This document shows, piece by piece, positions 25,058 to 32,284 of a stretch of 64,000 bases of DNA. The stretch lies in the NCBI GenBank assembly GCA_038749025.1, contig JBCDIL010000017.1:1-64000 (forward strand), read 5' to 3'. The notes under the pieces are model-generated. The model was not told where the DNA came from. It ran no database searches and saw only the letters and a program-made list of their open reading frames with translations. A program made the position numbers and the translations under genes. This DNA is from JBCAXA01 sp038749025. GTDB taxonomy: Bacteria; Pseudomonadota; Gammaproteobacteria; Steroidobacterales; Woeseiaceae. Positions within the stretch are counted from its first letter, which is position 1. Every line of letters starts with the position of its first letter.

Positions 25058-26551
25058 CTAGATATTTCCAACCGTACCTCGAAGCTGCAACGCCTCAGCA
25101 ACAGCGGCTGGCGCGATGGTAGAGCGCGCAGCCAAATCGGTGATGGTTCGGGCGATCCGCAATGTCCGCTCAATGGCCCGAGCTGAGAGGTGGTACTGAC
25201 TCGCCGCCCGCGCTAGTAATGCCTCGCCGTCACCGTCGAGCTGACACTCGGGTTGCTCCAGCACGCGTTCGAGCCTCGCGTTCAGCGTTCCGGCCCGGTC
25301 GAGCTGGCGTTGGCGGGCGACCGCGACGCGGGCGGCGACAACGCAACTCGGCTCGCCAGGCCGTGTCGTCGACAAGGTATTAAAATCGAGTCGTGGCACC
25401 GTTAGCCGGACGTCGATGCGATCGAGCAGTGGCCCCGACAAGCGCTGCTGGTAACGGGACGTTTGGTCCGGCGTGCAGCGGCAGGCAACGTCGGGATCAC
25501 CGCAGTACCCGCACGGGCAAGGGTTCATAGCGGCGACGAATTGGAATCGGGCCGGGAACTCGGTTTGCCGTTGCGCCCGCGAAATAACAATGCGGCCGAG
25601 CTCAAGCGGCTCACGCAGCGCATCGAGCACGGAGCGTGGAAATTCAGCCACCTCGTCCAAGAATAAAACGCCACGGTGCGCGCGGGTAATTTCCCCTGGC
25701 CTAGGGTCGCGCCCGCCACCGACAAGTGCCGCGGCCGATGCCGTGTGGTGTGGTGCGCGAAACGGCACGGCAGACGACGCTGCCGCTCCGACCAATGAAG
25801 CGATCGCCGCCGCTTCCAGCGCCTCGTCGAGCGACAATGGCGGCAACAGCGACGGGAGGCGGCGCGCCAGCATGCTTTTGCCACTACCGGGCGGTCCCAC
25901 TAGCAGCAGGTGGTGGCCACCGGCTGCGACGATCTCAAGCGCGCGGCGCGCCGAATCGTGACCCCGCACATCGGCAAGGTCCGGCATCGGCTCGCGGTGC
26001 TCTGAACACCCGTTGGTCGGCTGGCAACGCGGTTGCGGTGTGAGCCCGTTGAGATGGGCGGCAACGGCTTGCAACGACCCGATCGCGAAGACAGCGAGTG
26101 TGGGAACCTGCGCCAACTCAGCGCCATTGGCCGCCGGCACAATAACGCTACAACCCATCGCTTGCGCTCTCAATCCGGCTGTCAGCAAAGCCGGTACCGG
26201 TTTCACTTCGCCGCTTAATGACAGCTCGCCGTACAACTCGACATTCGCAGCGGCGTCTGGCGGCAACTGACCGCTAGCAATCAGGATGCCAATGGCGATC
26301 GCCAAATCGTAGCGACCGCCGTGCTTTGGCAAGTCGGCCGGGCCCAAGTGCACGGTGATCGCATGCTGCGGAAACGAGAACCCCGCTTGAACGATGGCCG
26401 CACGAACGCGATCGCGCGCCTCACGAACGGACGTCTCGGCCATACCCACGACGGAGAAGCGCGGCAAACCGGGTGCCAGATGCACCTCGATTGTGACCAT
26501 CGGCGCCTCCAGTCCGACCGGCGCACGTGACAGCGTTTGGGCCAGCGGCAT
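25058..26551 (-). CDS. comM: YifB/ComM-family Mg-chelatase-like AAA+ ATPase
   Basis: 497-residue protein with an N-terminal Lon-like/ChlI domain (RAPVGLEAPMVTIEVHLAPG, FSVVGMAETSVREARDRVRA), a AAA+ module with Walker A GPPGSGKSMLARR near residue 218 and Walker B GVLFLDEVAEF, an insert CPCGYCGDPDVACRCTPD with zinc-type cysteines, and a C-terminal Mg-chelatase lid with ARAIERTLRIARTIADL-like sequence. ComM is a hexameric helicase that promotes branch migration in natural transformation. The name follows the family; many non-competent bacteria also carry it. It lies 37 bases after ubiK on the same strand, a common pair. Confidence 0.92.
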   Translation of the reverse strand: MPLAQTLSRAPVGLEAPMVTIEVHLAPGLPRFSVVGMAETSVREARDRVRAAIVQAGFSFPQHAITVHLGPADLPKHGGRYDLAIAIGILIASGQLPPDAAANVELYGELSLSGEVKPVPALLTAGLRAQAMGCSVIVPAANGAELAQVPTLAVFAIGSLQAVAAHLNGLTPQPRCQPTNGCSEHREPMPDLADVRGHDSARRALEIVAAGGHHLLLVGPPGSGKSMLARRLPSLLPPLSLDEALEAAAIASLVGAAASSAVPFRAPHHTASAAALVGGGRDPRPGEITRAHRGVLFLDEVAEFPRSVLDALREPLELGRIVISRAQRQTEFPARFQFVAAMNPCPCGYCGDPDVACRCTPDQTSRYQQRLSGPLLDRIDVRLTVPRLDFNTLSTTRPGEPSCVVAARVAVARQRQLDRAGTLNARLERVLEQPECQLDGDGEALLARAASQYHLSARAIERTLRIARTITDLAARSTIAPAAVAEALQLRGTVGNI

Positions 26552-26588
26552 CGGTACGGCCGGTGGCCGGCTTCAGCTCAGCGCTGTA

Positions 26589-26828
26589 CTAGTCGTCTGG
26601 ACTTAGTTCAGCGAGCTGACGTTCCAGGTCTTCCAAGCGCGCCTCGGCTCGCGCCAGTACGGTGCGGCTGACCTCAAACTCTTCCCGCGTGACGAGATCG
26701 AGCTGACTGAGTGCCGAACGCAAGACGGATTGGAAATTTTGTTCGAGGTCGTCGCCCAGCGCGCGAACACCGTCGGGGACAGCAGCGGCTAACCGTGCGG
26801 CGAGTGTTTCAATCGTGTTTTGGTTCAT
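26589..26828 (-). CDS. ubiK: Ubiquinone biosynthesis accessory factor UbiK
   Basis: 79-residue helical protein of the UbiK/YqiC (BMFP) family. The start at ATG 26828 gives MNQNTIETLAARLAAAVP; longer frames reach 26978 but lack homology. The C-terminal half (VTREEFEVSRTVLARAEARL then EDLERQLAELS) is a coiled coil that forms trimers. UbiK helps the Ubi complex make coenzyme Q in the cytoplasm together with UbiJ, whose gene is at 42860 in this window. It starts an apparent operon with comM and is divergent from glnK-amtB. Confidence 0.93.
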   Translation of the reverse strand: MNQNTIETLAARLAAAVPDGVRALGDDLEQNFQSVLRSALSQLDLVTREEFEVSRTVLARAEARLEDLERQLAELSPDD

Positions 26829-26937
26829 AGGGTGTTTGTAATGGAGCGCGCCGCCAGACGCCAGCGCCGAAACTGGCCATAACGGGGACAAAGTTGGTGC
26901 TAATGGCTGCCGAATTGGCGCACCACAACGAAACAGT

Positions 26938-26954
26938 CGCACCACTGTGGTGCA
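26938..26954. promoter_or_regulatory. NtrC-binding site
   Basis: CGCACC-ACTGT-GGTGCA fits the NtrC consensus TGCACC-N5-GGTGCA at 11 of 12 positions. It lies about 88 bases upstream of the predicted sigma-54 start, a usual enhancer distance. A half site GCGCACC at 26918-26924 might be a second, weaker copy. Confidence 0.75.
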
Positions 26955-27007
26955 TTCGCATGACAGCGAAATCATCAACTGCTTGTTTTAAATCAATATT
27001 CATTAGC

Positions 27008-27023
27008 TGGCACAAAACCTGCT
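27008..27023 (+). promoter_or_regulatory. Sigma-54 promoter of glnK-amtB
   Basis: TGGCAC-AAAAC-CTGCT matches the -24/-12 consensus TGGCAC-N5-TTGCW, with the essential GG (27009-27010) and GC (27021-27022) at the required 12-base spacing. Transcription would begin near 27034, giving a leader of about 135 bases before glnK. Confidence 0.75.
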
Positions 27024-27037
27024 CCTGCCTGTTGGGG

Positions 27038-27061
27038 CAGCGCTCGTACGCCCGAGCGCTG
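27038..27061 (+). repeat. Perfect inverted repeat at the 5' end of the glnK leader
   Basis: CAGCGCTCG (27038-27046) and CGAGCGCTG (27053-27061) form a perfect 9-base-pair stem with a 6-base loop. It would be the first structure in the glnK-amtB mRNA if transcription begins near 27034. There is no T run, so it is not a standard terminator; it may protect the 5' end or bind protein. Confidence 0.6.
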
Positions 27062-27169
27062 AACACTAACGATAAAAATGCACCAATCCGTCTCCGGCTA
27101 AGCGAGCTTCGGCTAACGCGACCCCTCGCCGGAAACCGTTGGGACGCGACCCGCATCGCCGAGGTACCG

Positions 27170-27508
27170 ATGAAACTGATCACCGCCATTATCAAGCCGT
27201 TCAAGCTGGACGATGTACGCCAAGCGTTGGCCGACGTCGGCATCCAAGGGCTCACCGTGACCGAAGTCAAAGGGTTCGGTCGCCAACGTGGTCACACCGA
27301 ACTCTATCGCGGCGCCGAGTACGTCGTTGATTTCCTACCGAAGGCTAAGCTCGAACTCGCCGTGACAGACGACCTGGTTGAGCAAGCGATCGAAGCGATC
27401 ACGACCACGGCGCGTACCGGCAAAATTGGCGACGGCAAGATTTTCGTATCCGAGCTGCACGAAGCGATCCGGATTCGCACCGGCGAGACCGGTGCGGACG
27501 CTGTTTAA
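27170..27508 (+). CDS. glnK: PII nitrogen-regulatory protein GlnK/GlnB
   Basis: 112-residue trimeric signal protein that senses 2-oxoglutarate, ATP/ADP and glutamine status. It begins at the ATG at 27170 (MKLITAIIKPFKLDDVRQAL). The T-loop holds the uridylylated tyrosine Y51 (RGAEYVVDFLPK), and the nucleotide-binding block is TARTGKIGDGKIFV. The next gene is the ammonium channel, so this copy should act as GlnK and plug AmtB at the membrane. A sigma-54/NtrC region lies upstream. The gap to amt is 35 bases with a strong ribosome site. Confidence 0.95.
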   Translation: MKLITAIIKPFKLDDVRQALADVGIQGLTVTEVKGFGRQRGHTELYRGAEYVVDFLPKAKLELAVTDDLVEQAIEAITTTARTGKIGDGKIFVSELHEAIRIRTGETGADAV

Positions 27509-27543
27509 GCGCAACGCCAAAATAACGAGAAAGGAGCACCTTC

Positions 27544-28869
27544 GTGGAAGAACTCAACGAACTGGGCATTAAGGTTAGCGAACTGGCCTATGCGCTGGAC
27601 ACGTTTTACTTTTTGGTTTGCGGGGCGCTGGTCATGTGGATGGCTGCGGGCTTTACGATGCTCGAAGCCGGCCTCGTACGCGCGAAAAACACCGCTGAAA
27701 TCCTGACGAAAAACGTTGGCCTGTATTCGATCGCTTGCATCATGTACATGCTCTGTGGGTACACGATCATGTACCCCGGCGATGCCTTCGAGGGCGGCTT
27801 CTTGCAGCTCGGTACCGGTTGGTTAACAGGCGCGGACAACACCGTTGATGACATGTTGGCCGGTGGTGGCGCCGGCGAATCGGACTATTACTCTGACCTT
27901 GCCGATTTCTTCTTCCAGGTCGTTTTTGTCGCGACAGCGATGTCGATCGTCTCCGGCGCGGTCGCTGAGCGGATGAAACTGTGGTCGTTCTTCCTCTTCG
28001 CGACCGTGCTAACGGGCTTTATCTACCCGCTGCAAGGCTATTGGAAATGGGGCGGTGGCTGGCTTGAGTCCGCGCACTTTCTCGATTTCGCAGGCTCCGG
28101 CGTCGTCCACCTTTGCGGCGCCGCGGCCGCGCTCGCGGGCGTCTTATTTCTCGGCCCCCGCAAGGGCAAATATGGCCCTCGCGGCCAGGTCAATGCGATT
28201 CCGGGCGCCAACTTGCCGCTGGCAACGCTTGGCACAATGATCCTCTGGCTCGGCTGGTTCGGCTTTAACGGCGGCTCCGAATTGGTTGTGTCGAATGTCG
28301 GCGAAGCAAATTCAGTCGCCAAAGTGTTCGTCAATACGAACATGGCCGCCGCTGGCGGCATGCTTGCGGCGCTGCTACTGGCTCGTGGCTGGTTTGGTAA
28401 AGCCGACCTAACGATGGCTCTGAACGGCGCGCTCGCCGGCCTAGTGGCGATCACTGCCGAACCGCTGGCGCCGAGCCCGATGGCCGCTACCGGTATCGGG
28501 ATTGTCGGTGGCTTACTGGTGGTCGGCTCTATTGTCTTGCTCGACAAACTGAAAATCGACGACCCGGTGGGGGCCATTTCGGTACATGGCGCAGTCGGCA
28601 TCTGGGGCCTACTCGCCGTTCCGCTTAACCAAGATTATGCGGCGCTTAGTGAAGACTACGAAACGACGTGGACGATGCTCGACCAGTACATCGCTCAGTT
28701 CACGGGCCTCGGCGCTATCTTCGTTTGGGTATTCATCGCAAGCTCGATCGTCTGGGTCATTCTGAAATCGACCGTCGGTATCCGGGTCTCCGAGGAAGAA
28801 GAGTACGCGGGCGTTGATGTCGGTGAATGCGGGATGGAGGCCTACCCCGAGTTCGCCAAAGCCGATTAA
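27544..28869 (+). CDS. amtB: Ammonium transporter AmtB
   Basis: 441-residue inner-membrane channel of the Amt/Mep/Rh family with eleven hydrophobic helices. Seen are AGFTMLEAGLVRAKNTAEIL, the signature DFAGSGVVHLCGAAAALAG with the first pore histidine, WFGFNGGSEL, and SVHGAVGIWGLL with the second pore histidine. The N-terminus starts directly with a periplasmic segment and a helix; no long signal is obvious. GTG start at 27544 preceded by AAAGGAG. Partner of GlnK encoded just upstream. A GC-rich 9-base-pair hairpin (28880-28888 with 28901-28909) follows without a T run. Confidence 0.95.
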   Translation: MEELNELGIKVSELAYALDTFYFLVCGALVMWMAAGFTMLEAGLVRAKNTAEILTKNVGLYSIACIMYMLCGYTIMYPGDAFEGGFLQLGTGWLTGADNTVDDMLAGGGAGESDYYSDLADFFFQVVFVATAMSIVSGAVAERMKLWSFFLFATVLTGFIYPLQGYWKWGGGWLESAHFLDFAGSGVVHLCGAAAALAGVLFLGPRKGKYGPRGQVNAIPGANLPLATLGTMILWLGWFGFNGGSELVVSNVGEANSVAKVFVNTNMAAAGGMLAALLLARGWFGKADLTMALNGALAGLVAITAEPLAPSPMAATGIGIVGGLLVVGSIVLLDKLKIDDPVGAISVHGAVGIWGLLAVPLNQDYAALSEDYETTWTMLDQYIAQFTGLGAIFVWVFIASSIVWVILKSTVGIRVSEEEEYAGVDVGECGMEAYPEFAKAD

Positions 28870-28879
28870 GCACCGTTGT

Positions 28880-28909
28880 CAGCGGCGCTGCTAGCGCGCG
28901 GCGCCGCTG
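28880..28909. repeat. GC-rich hairpin after amtB
   Basis: CAGCGGCGC and GCGCCGCTG form a perfect 9-base-pair stem around a 12-base loop, 10 bases past the amtB stop. No T run follows, so it is at most a weak terminator or mRNA 3'-end stabiliser. The remaining gap to the DUF4124 gene shows only a loose -10-like TATACATAAT near 28932. Confidence 0.5.
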
Positions 28910-29057
28910 GCCCCATTGGCTGCCCATCTGTTATACATAATGCACAGGTTCGGGAGCCGAAAGGGGCTTTGTGCGATGGACGTCACGGAGTTTCTATCGG
29001 TCTACGCTTAACGTAAGTGCCGGATAGAGGCGTCAGCCCATGACGGGCGACCGTGAC

Positions 29058-29516
29058 ATGAAGCAAACCATCGCAATTATCGCTGCTGTTCTTATCGCCG
29101 TTCCGGCGCTGGGCGACGTTTACACGTGGCGCGACGAAAACGGCGTTCTTCATTATGGCGATATGCCGCCAGAGAACGGTGAAGCGACGATCGTACCGCT
29201 CCAAACCCGGCGCACCGACAATGCGGCCGTAACCGCCCGGGCGAATGCACAGCGCGAGGCGCGGACAGCCACTAGCGAGGCCATCGAGAACGCTGAGAGT
29301 GCGCAAGCGGCCGAACGCGCCGCCGCCACGTTAGCGGCCGATGAACGCGAAGCGGCTTGCACGGCTGCGCGCGAACGTCTGCGCAACTACATCAACGCCC
29401 GCCGCCTGTACCGCACCAACGAAGCCGGGGAACGCGAGTACCTCGATTCGGCGGAAATCACGTCGGCGCGAGCCAACGCCGAAGCCGACGTCGCCGATAA
29501 GTGCCGCGGTAGTTAG
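29058..29516 (+). CDS. Exported DUF4124-domain protein
   Basis: 152 residues from the ATG at 29058 with a signal peptide (MKQTIAIIAAVLIAVPALG). Right after cleavage comes DVYTWRDENGVLHYGDMPPE, the DUF4124 signature (a short strand-turn-strand unit). The rest is a long alanine/glutamate-rich helix probably forming a coiled coil, then CTAARERLRNYINARRLYR. An ATG at 29040 has a somewhat better ribosome site (GAGG) and would add six residues; either is possible. Envelope-located, function unknown. No operon partner is evident. Confidence 0.82.
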   Translation: MKQTIAIIAAVLIAVPALGDVYTWRDENGVLHYGDMPPENGEATIVPLQTRRTDNAAVTARANAQREARTATSEAIENAESAQAAERAAATLAADEREAACTAARERLRNYINARRLYRTNEAGEREYLDSAEITSARANAEADVADKCRGS

Positions 29517-29590
29517 ACGGTCGGCCGTGCGGAACGGCCTACCGGTCGACTCCGCTACACTAGTCTGGCCGGTACACGCGGAGACGCACG

Positions 29591-30646
29591 GTGCCCACCG
29601 ACAGCGCTGATCACACCGACCAAGCCGATTTGCCGGACCTATGTTCGGCCAAAGCGGTGTTGGCCGTCATTCTGATCGCTGAATTAATCGCGATCGTATT
29701 GACGCTCGCGAGCCACGGCCCGCAGCCCGGCTTTCTGCTAGCGCTATCGACAACATCGCTCTACATCCTTTGGCTCGCCTTGGTCTGCGCAGCCGTCACT
29801 TGCGCCATTCGTCCTTATCTGACTGGCATGCCGCGGTTAACGGCGTTGCTCATCGTCTTCGCCCTGCTGCAAGGCATCAACGTGGCGATCAGCGAGGCGG
29901 GCTGGTGGCTTAATACGCGTCTTGGCAGCGGCCAGCTAACGGCACTCGATCACGGCGATTTCGTCATTCGCAACAGCTTAATTTTCGCCATCGTGTCGGC
30001 CATGGCACTGCGTTATTTGTTCGTCGCCGGCGAATGGCGCCGCAATGTAACGCTAGAAGCCAAAGCACGCATTCGCGCATTGCAGGCGCGGATACGGCCG
30101 CACTTTTTGTTTAACAGCATGAACACGATCGCCGCACTGACGCGGTCGGAACCCGCTCGCGCCGAAGAGGCGATTGAAGATCTCGCCGACTTGTTTCGAG
30201 CCACGTTAGCCGAGTCCGAGCACCGCATCGCGCTGAAAGAAGAGCTGGAAGTCGCCCGCATCTACCAACGGATGGAGCAGCTGCGCCTCGGCGAGCGCCT
30301 TCGCGTGGACTGGCAGGTCAGCGATTTACCGATGCGGGCCTTAATCCCCGGTCTTACCGTACAGCCGCTGTTGGAAAACGCGATTTACCATGGCATCGAG
30401 CCGCTAGCAGACGGCGGCACCGTCGTCGTACGCGGGGCTCGGACCGACAGCGGGCTCATCGAACTTACCGTCACGAACCCTGTTGCGCAGCGCAAAGTCC
30501 CCAGTGAGCGGCGTGGCAATCAGATGGCACTCGATAACATCCGCCGCCGCTTTGCCCTGGCGTTCGACGATTCGGCAACGGTAACGATTGAGCAAAGCGC
30601 GGATCGCTACGAGGTCCAGCTGCGCTTCCCGGAGGTGACTGGGTGA
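29591..30646 (+). CDS. algZ: LytS/AlgZ-type sensor histidine kinase
   Basis: 351-residue membrane kinase. Four or so hydrophobic helices fill residues 15-150, followed by the His_kinase domain of the LytS class: RIRPHFLFNSMNTIAALTR holds the phosphorylated histidine, and the ATPase part contains LTVQPLLENAIYHG and GNQMALDNIRRRF. The next gene, a LytTR response regulator, overlaps by four bases, so they form a two-component pair. In Pseudomonas the AlgZ-AlgR pair precedes hemC in the same way and controls alginate, motility and virulence; targets here are unknown. Symbol given by family and synteny. Confidence 0.88.
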   Translation: MPTDSADHTDQADLPDLCSAKAVLAVILIAELIAIVLTLASHGPQPGFLLALSTTSLYILWLALVCAAVTCAIRPYLTGMPRLTALLIVFALLQGINVAISEAGWWLNTRLGSGQLTALDHGDFVIRNSLIFAIVSAMALRYLFVAGEWRRNVTLEAKARIRALQARIRPHFLFNSMNTIAALTRSEPARAEEAIEDLADLFRATLAESEHRIALKEELEVARIYQRMEQLRLGERLRVDWQVSDLPMRALIPGLTVQPLLENAIYHGIEPLADGGTVVVRGARTDSGLIELTVTNPVAQRKVPSERRGNQMALDNIRRRFALAFDDSATVTIEQSADRYEVQLRFPEVTG

Positions 30647-31371
30647 CGCTGCGGGTTGCCATTGTCGACGACGAAGCACCGGCCCGCGAACGTCTCGGTC
30701 AGTTATTGACTGCACTCGACGATTGCACGCTGGTGGCGAGTCTCGCCAGCGGCGAGCAAGCGCTCGCGCATTGCCGCACGACGCCGACCGACTGCGTCTT
30801 GCTCGATATTCGGATGCCGGGCATGGATGGGATAGAAACGGCGGTCGAGCTCGCCCGCCTTGACGAACCGCCGACTGTCGTTTTCACGACCGCTTATGAC
30901 CAATACGCGATTGAGGCCTTCGAAACCGAAGCGGTCGGCTATTTATTGAAACCGGTGCGGCGCGAACGCCTCGCTCGTGCCATCGACAAGGCTGCCCGCC
31001 TGAGCGAGAAACGCCTCGCGCCGCTCGCGACGCGGCCTAACGAACCGCGCCGGTTCGTCACCGCGCGGCGCGGCGATGAGGTGCGGCTTATCGCAACGCG
31101 CGATATTGCCTACTTCGAAGCCGATCACAAGTACGTTCGAGCCTGGCATTCGCGCGGCGATGACCTGATCGATGACTCGCTAAAAACGCTCGAATCGGAC
31201 TTGGAGCGCGATTTTGTCCGGATTCATCGCAAATTGCTGGTCTCGGTCACCCACATTACTCGCGTCGAAAAAAGCCGTGGCGGCGGGACAGAGGTACACT
31301 TACGGAACCGCGAAACACCGCTGCCGGTTAGTCGGCGGCATGTGGCGCGGCTCCGAGAGCGACTGAAGTAA
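30643..31371 (+). CDS. algR: LytTR-family response regulator (AlgR-like)
   Basis: 242 residues: a receiver domain with VAIVDDEAPARERL (acidic pocket), the phosphorylated aspartate in CVLLDIRMPGMDG near residue 54, T and K in FTTAYDQYAIEAFETEAVGYLLKPV, then a linker and a C-terminal LytTR DNA-binding domain (ARRGDEVRLIATRDIAYFEA, FVRIHRKLLVSVTHITRVEK). It starts at a GTG inside the end of the kinase gene. Ten bases separate its stop from the ATG of hemC, so the haem genes may be read through from this operon, as in pseudomonads. Confidence 0.92.
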   Translation: MTLRVAIVDDEAPARERLGQLLTALDDCTLVASLASGEQALAHCRTTPTDCVLLDIRMPGMDGIETAVELARLDEPPTVVFTTAYDQYAIEAFETEAVGYLLKPVRRERLARAIDKAARLSEKRLAPLATRPNEPRRFVTARRGDEVRLIATRDIAYFEADHKYVRAWHSRGDDLIDDSLKTLESDLERDFVRIHRKLLVSVTHITRVEKSRGGGTEVHLRNRETPLPVSRRHVARLRERLK

Positions 31372-31381
31372 ACGACAGACT

Positions 31382-32284
31382 ATGAAATTGGTGATCGCTA
31401 CGCGCCGCAGTCCGCTGGCGTTGTGGCAAGCGCGGCACGTTGCAGACGCATTGACCAACCTCGACGACGTCACCGGCGTCGAGTTGCTCGAGTGCGTGAC
31501 CGAGGGCGACCGGATTTTGGACCGGTCCTTGGCGAAAGTGGGCGGTAAGGGCCTGTTCATCAAAGAGCTGGAACAAGCGATGCTCGACGGTCGGGCAGAT
31601 CTTGCTGTCCATTCGATGAAGGACGTACCGGCGACGCCGCCGCCCGGTTTTGCCTTCCCGGCGTTCTTACCGCGCGAAGACCCGCGCGATGCCATCGTCG
31701 GCAAGCCGGTTGCCGAGCTGCCCACCGGCGCTCGGGTCGGAACATCGAGCCTGCGCCGGCAAGCGCAACTCGCGGCGCATCGGCCGGACCTCACGATCGA
31801 ACCGGTGCGCGGCAACGTGGGTACGCGGCTCGGCAAACTCGACAGCGGCGAGTTCGACTCGATACTGCTCGCGACCGCAGGCCTTAAACGGCTCGAGCTC
31901 GAGCACCGAATCGCAGACCGTTTCGCGGTCGAGACGATGCTGCCGGCTTGCGGCCAAGGCATCGTCGGCATCGAGTGCCGCGCCGATGCCAGCGCTGTTT
32001 GCGATGTGCTGGCCAAATTGGACGATCCGATCTCGCGCCGCGTACTAACCGCGGAGCGTGCCGTCGCCGCAGGTCTTGAGGCCGACTGCCATGCGCCACT
32101 CGGTGCGCATGCAATCGTCAATGGCGACGCATTATGGCTGCGTGGTCGTGTCGCAGCGCCTGACGGCAGCGAAATCATTGACGCAGAAGGGCGCAGCACG
32201 GGCGACCCGGCAGCACTCGGCCGCGAGATCGCCGATGCCTTGTTGGCTAAAGGCGCCGCCCGGTGGCTCGGAGAGTCGACGTGA
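31382..32284 (+). CDS. hemC: Porphobilinogen deaminase (hydroxymethylbilane synthase)
   Basis: 300-residue cytoplasmic enzyme that joins four porphobilinogens into hydroxymethylbilane for haem and sirohaem. Family marks: LVIATRRSPLALWQARHV at the start, VGGKGLFIKELEQAML, HSMKDVPATPPPG with the catalytic aspartate region, GTSSLRRQAQL, PVRGNVGTRLGKLD, and C236 in EADCHAPLGAHA, which carries the dipyrromethane cofactor. Overlaps the next gene (GTGA at 32281-32284), so the first two late steps of tetrapyrrole synthesis are coupled. Confidence 0.96.
   Translation: MKLVIATRRSPLALWQARHVADALTNLDDVTGVELLECVTEGDRILDRSLAKVGGKGLFIKELEQAMLDGRADLAVHSMKDVPATPPPGFAFPAFLPREDPRDAIVGKPVAELPTGARVGTSSLRRQAQLAAHRPDLTIEPVRGNVGTRLGKLDSGEFDSILLATAGLKRLELEHRIADRFAVETMLPACGQGIVGIECRADASAVCDVLAKLDDPISRRVLTAERAVAAGLEADCHAPLGAHAIVNGDALWLRGRVAAPDGSEIIDAEGRSTGDPAALGREIADALLAKGAARWLGEST

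Larger units (their letters stand above)
26829..27169 (+). promoter_or_regulatory. Nitrogen-control region upstream of glnK-amtB
   Basis: A 341-base gap with no convincing gene; a frame open from 26894 into glnK does not look coding before 27170. It holds an NtrC-type dyad (26938-26954), a sigma-54 -24/-12 promoter (27008-27023), an A+T-rich stretch resembling an IHF site between them (AATCAATATT at 26991-27000), and a perfect hairpin just after the predicted start of transcription (27038-27061). The order enhancer, bend, promoter is that of glnK-amtB control in many proteobacteria. The ubiK promoter must also lie at the left end, but none was recognised. Confidence 0.75.

Noticed and set aside
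26894..27169. N-terminal extension of glnK (frame open from 26894)
   Set aside because: The extension is not PII-like, and it covers the NtrC site, sigma-54 promoter and hairpin; the ATG at 27170 gives the exact family start.
28880..28909. Rho-independent terminator for amtB
   Set aside because: Strong stem but no T run afterwards on either strand; recorded only as a hairpin.
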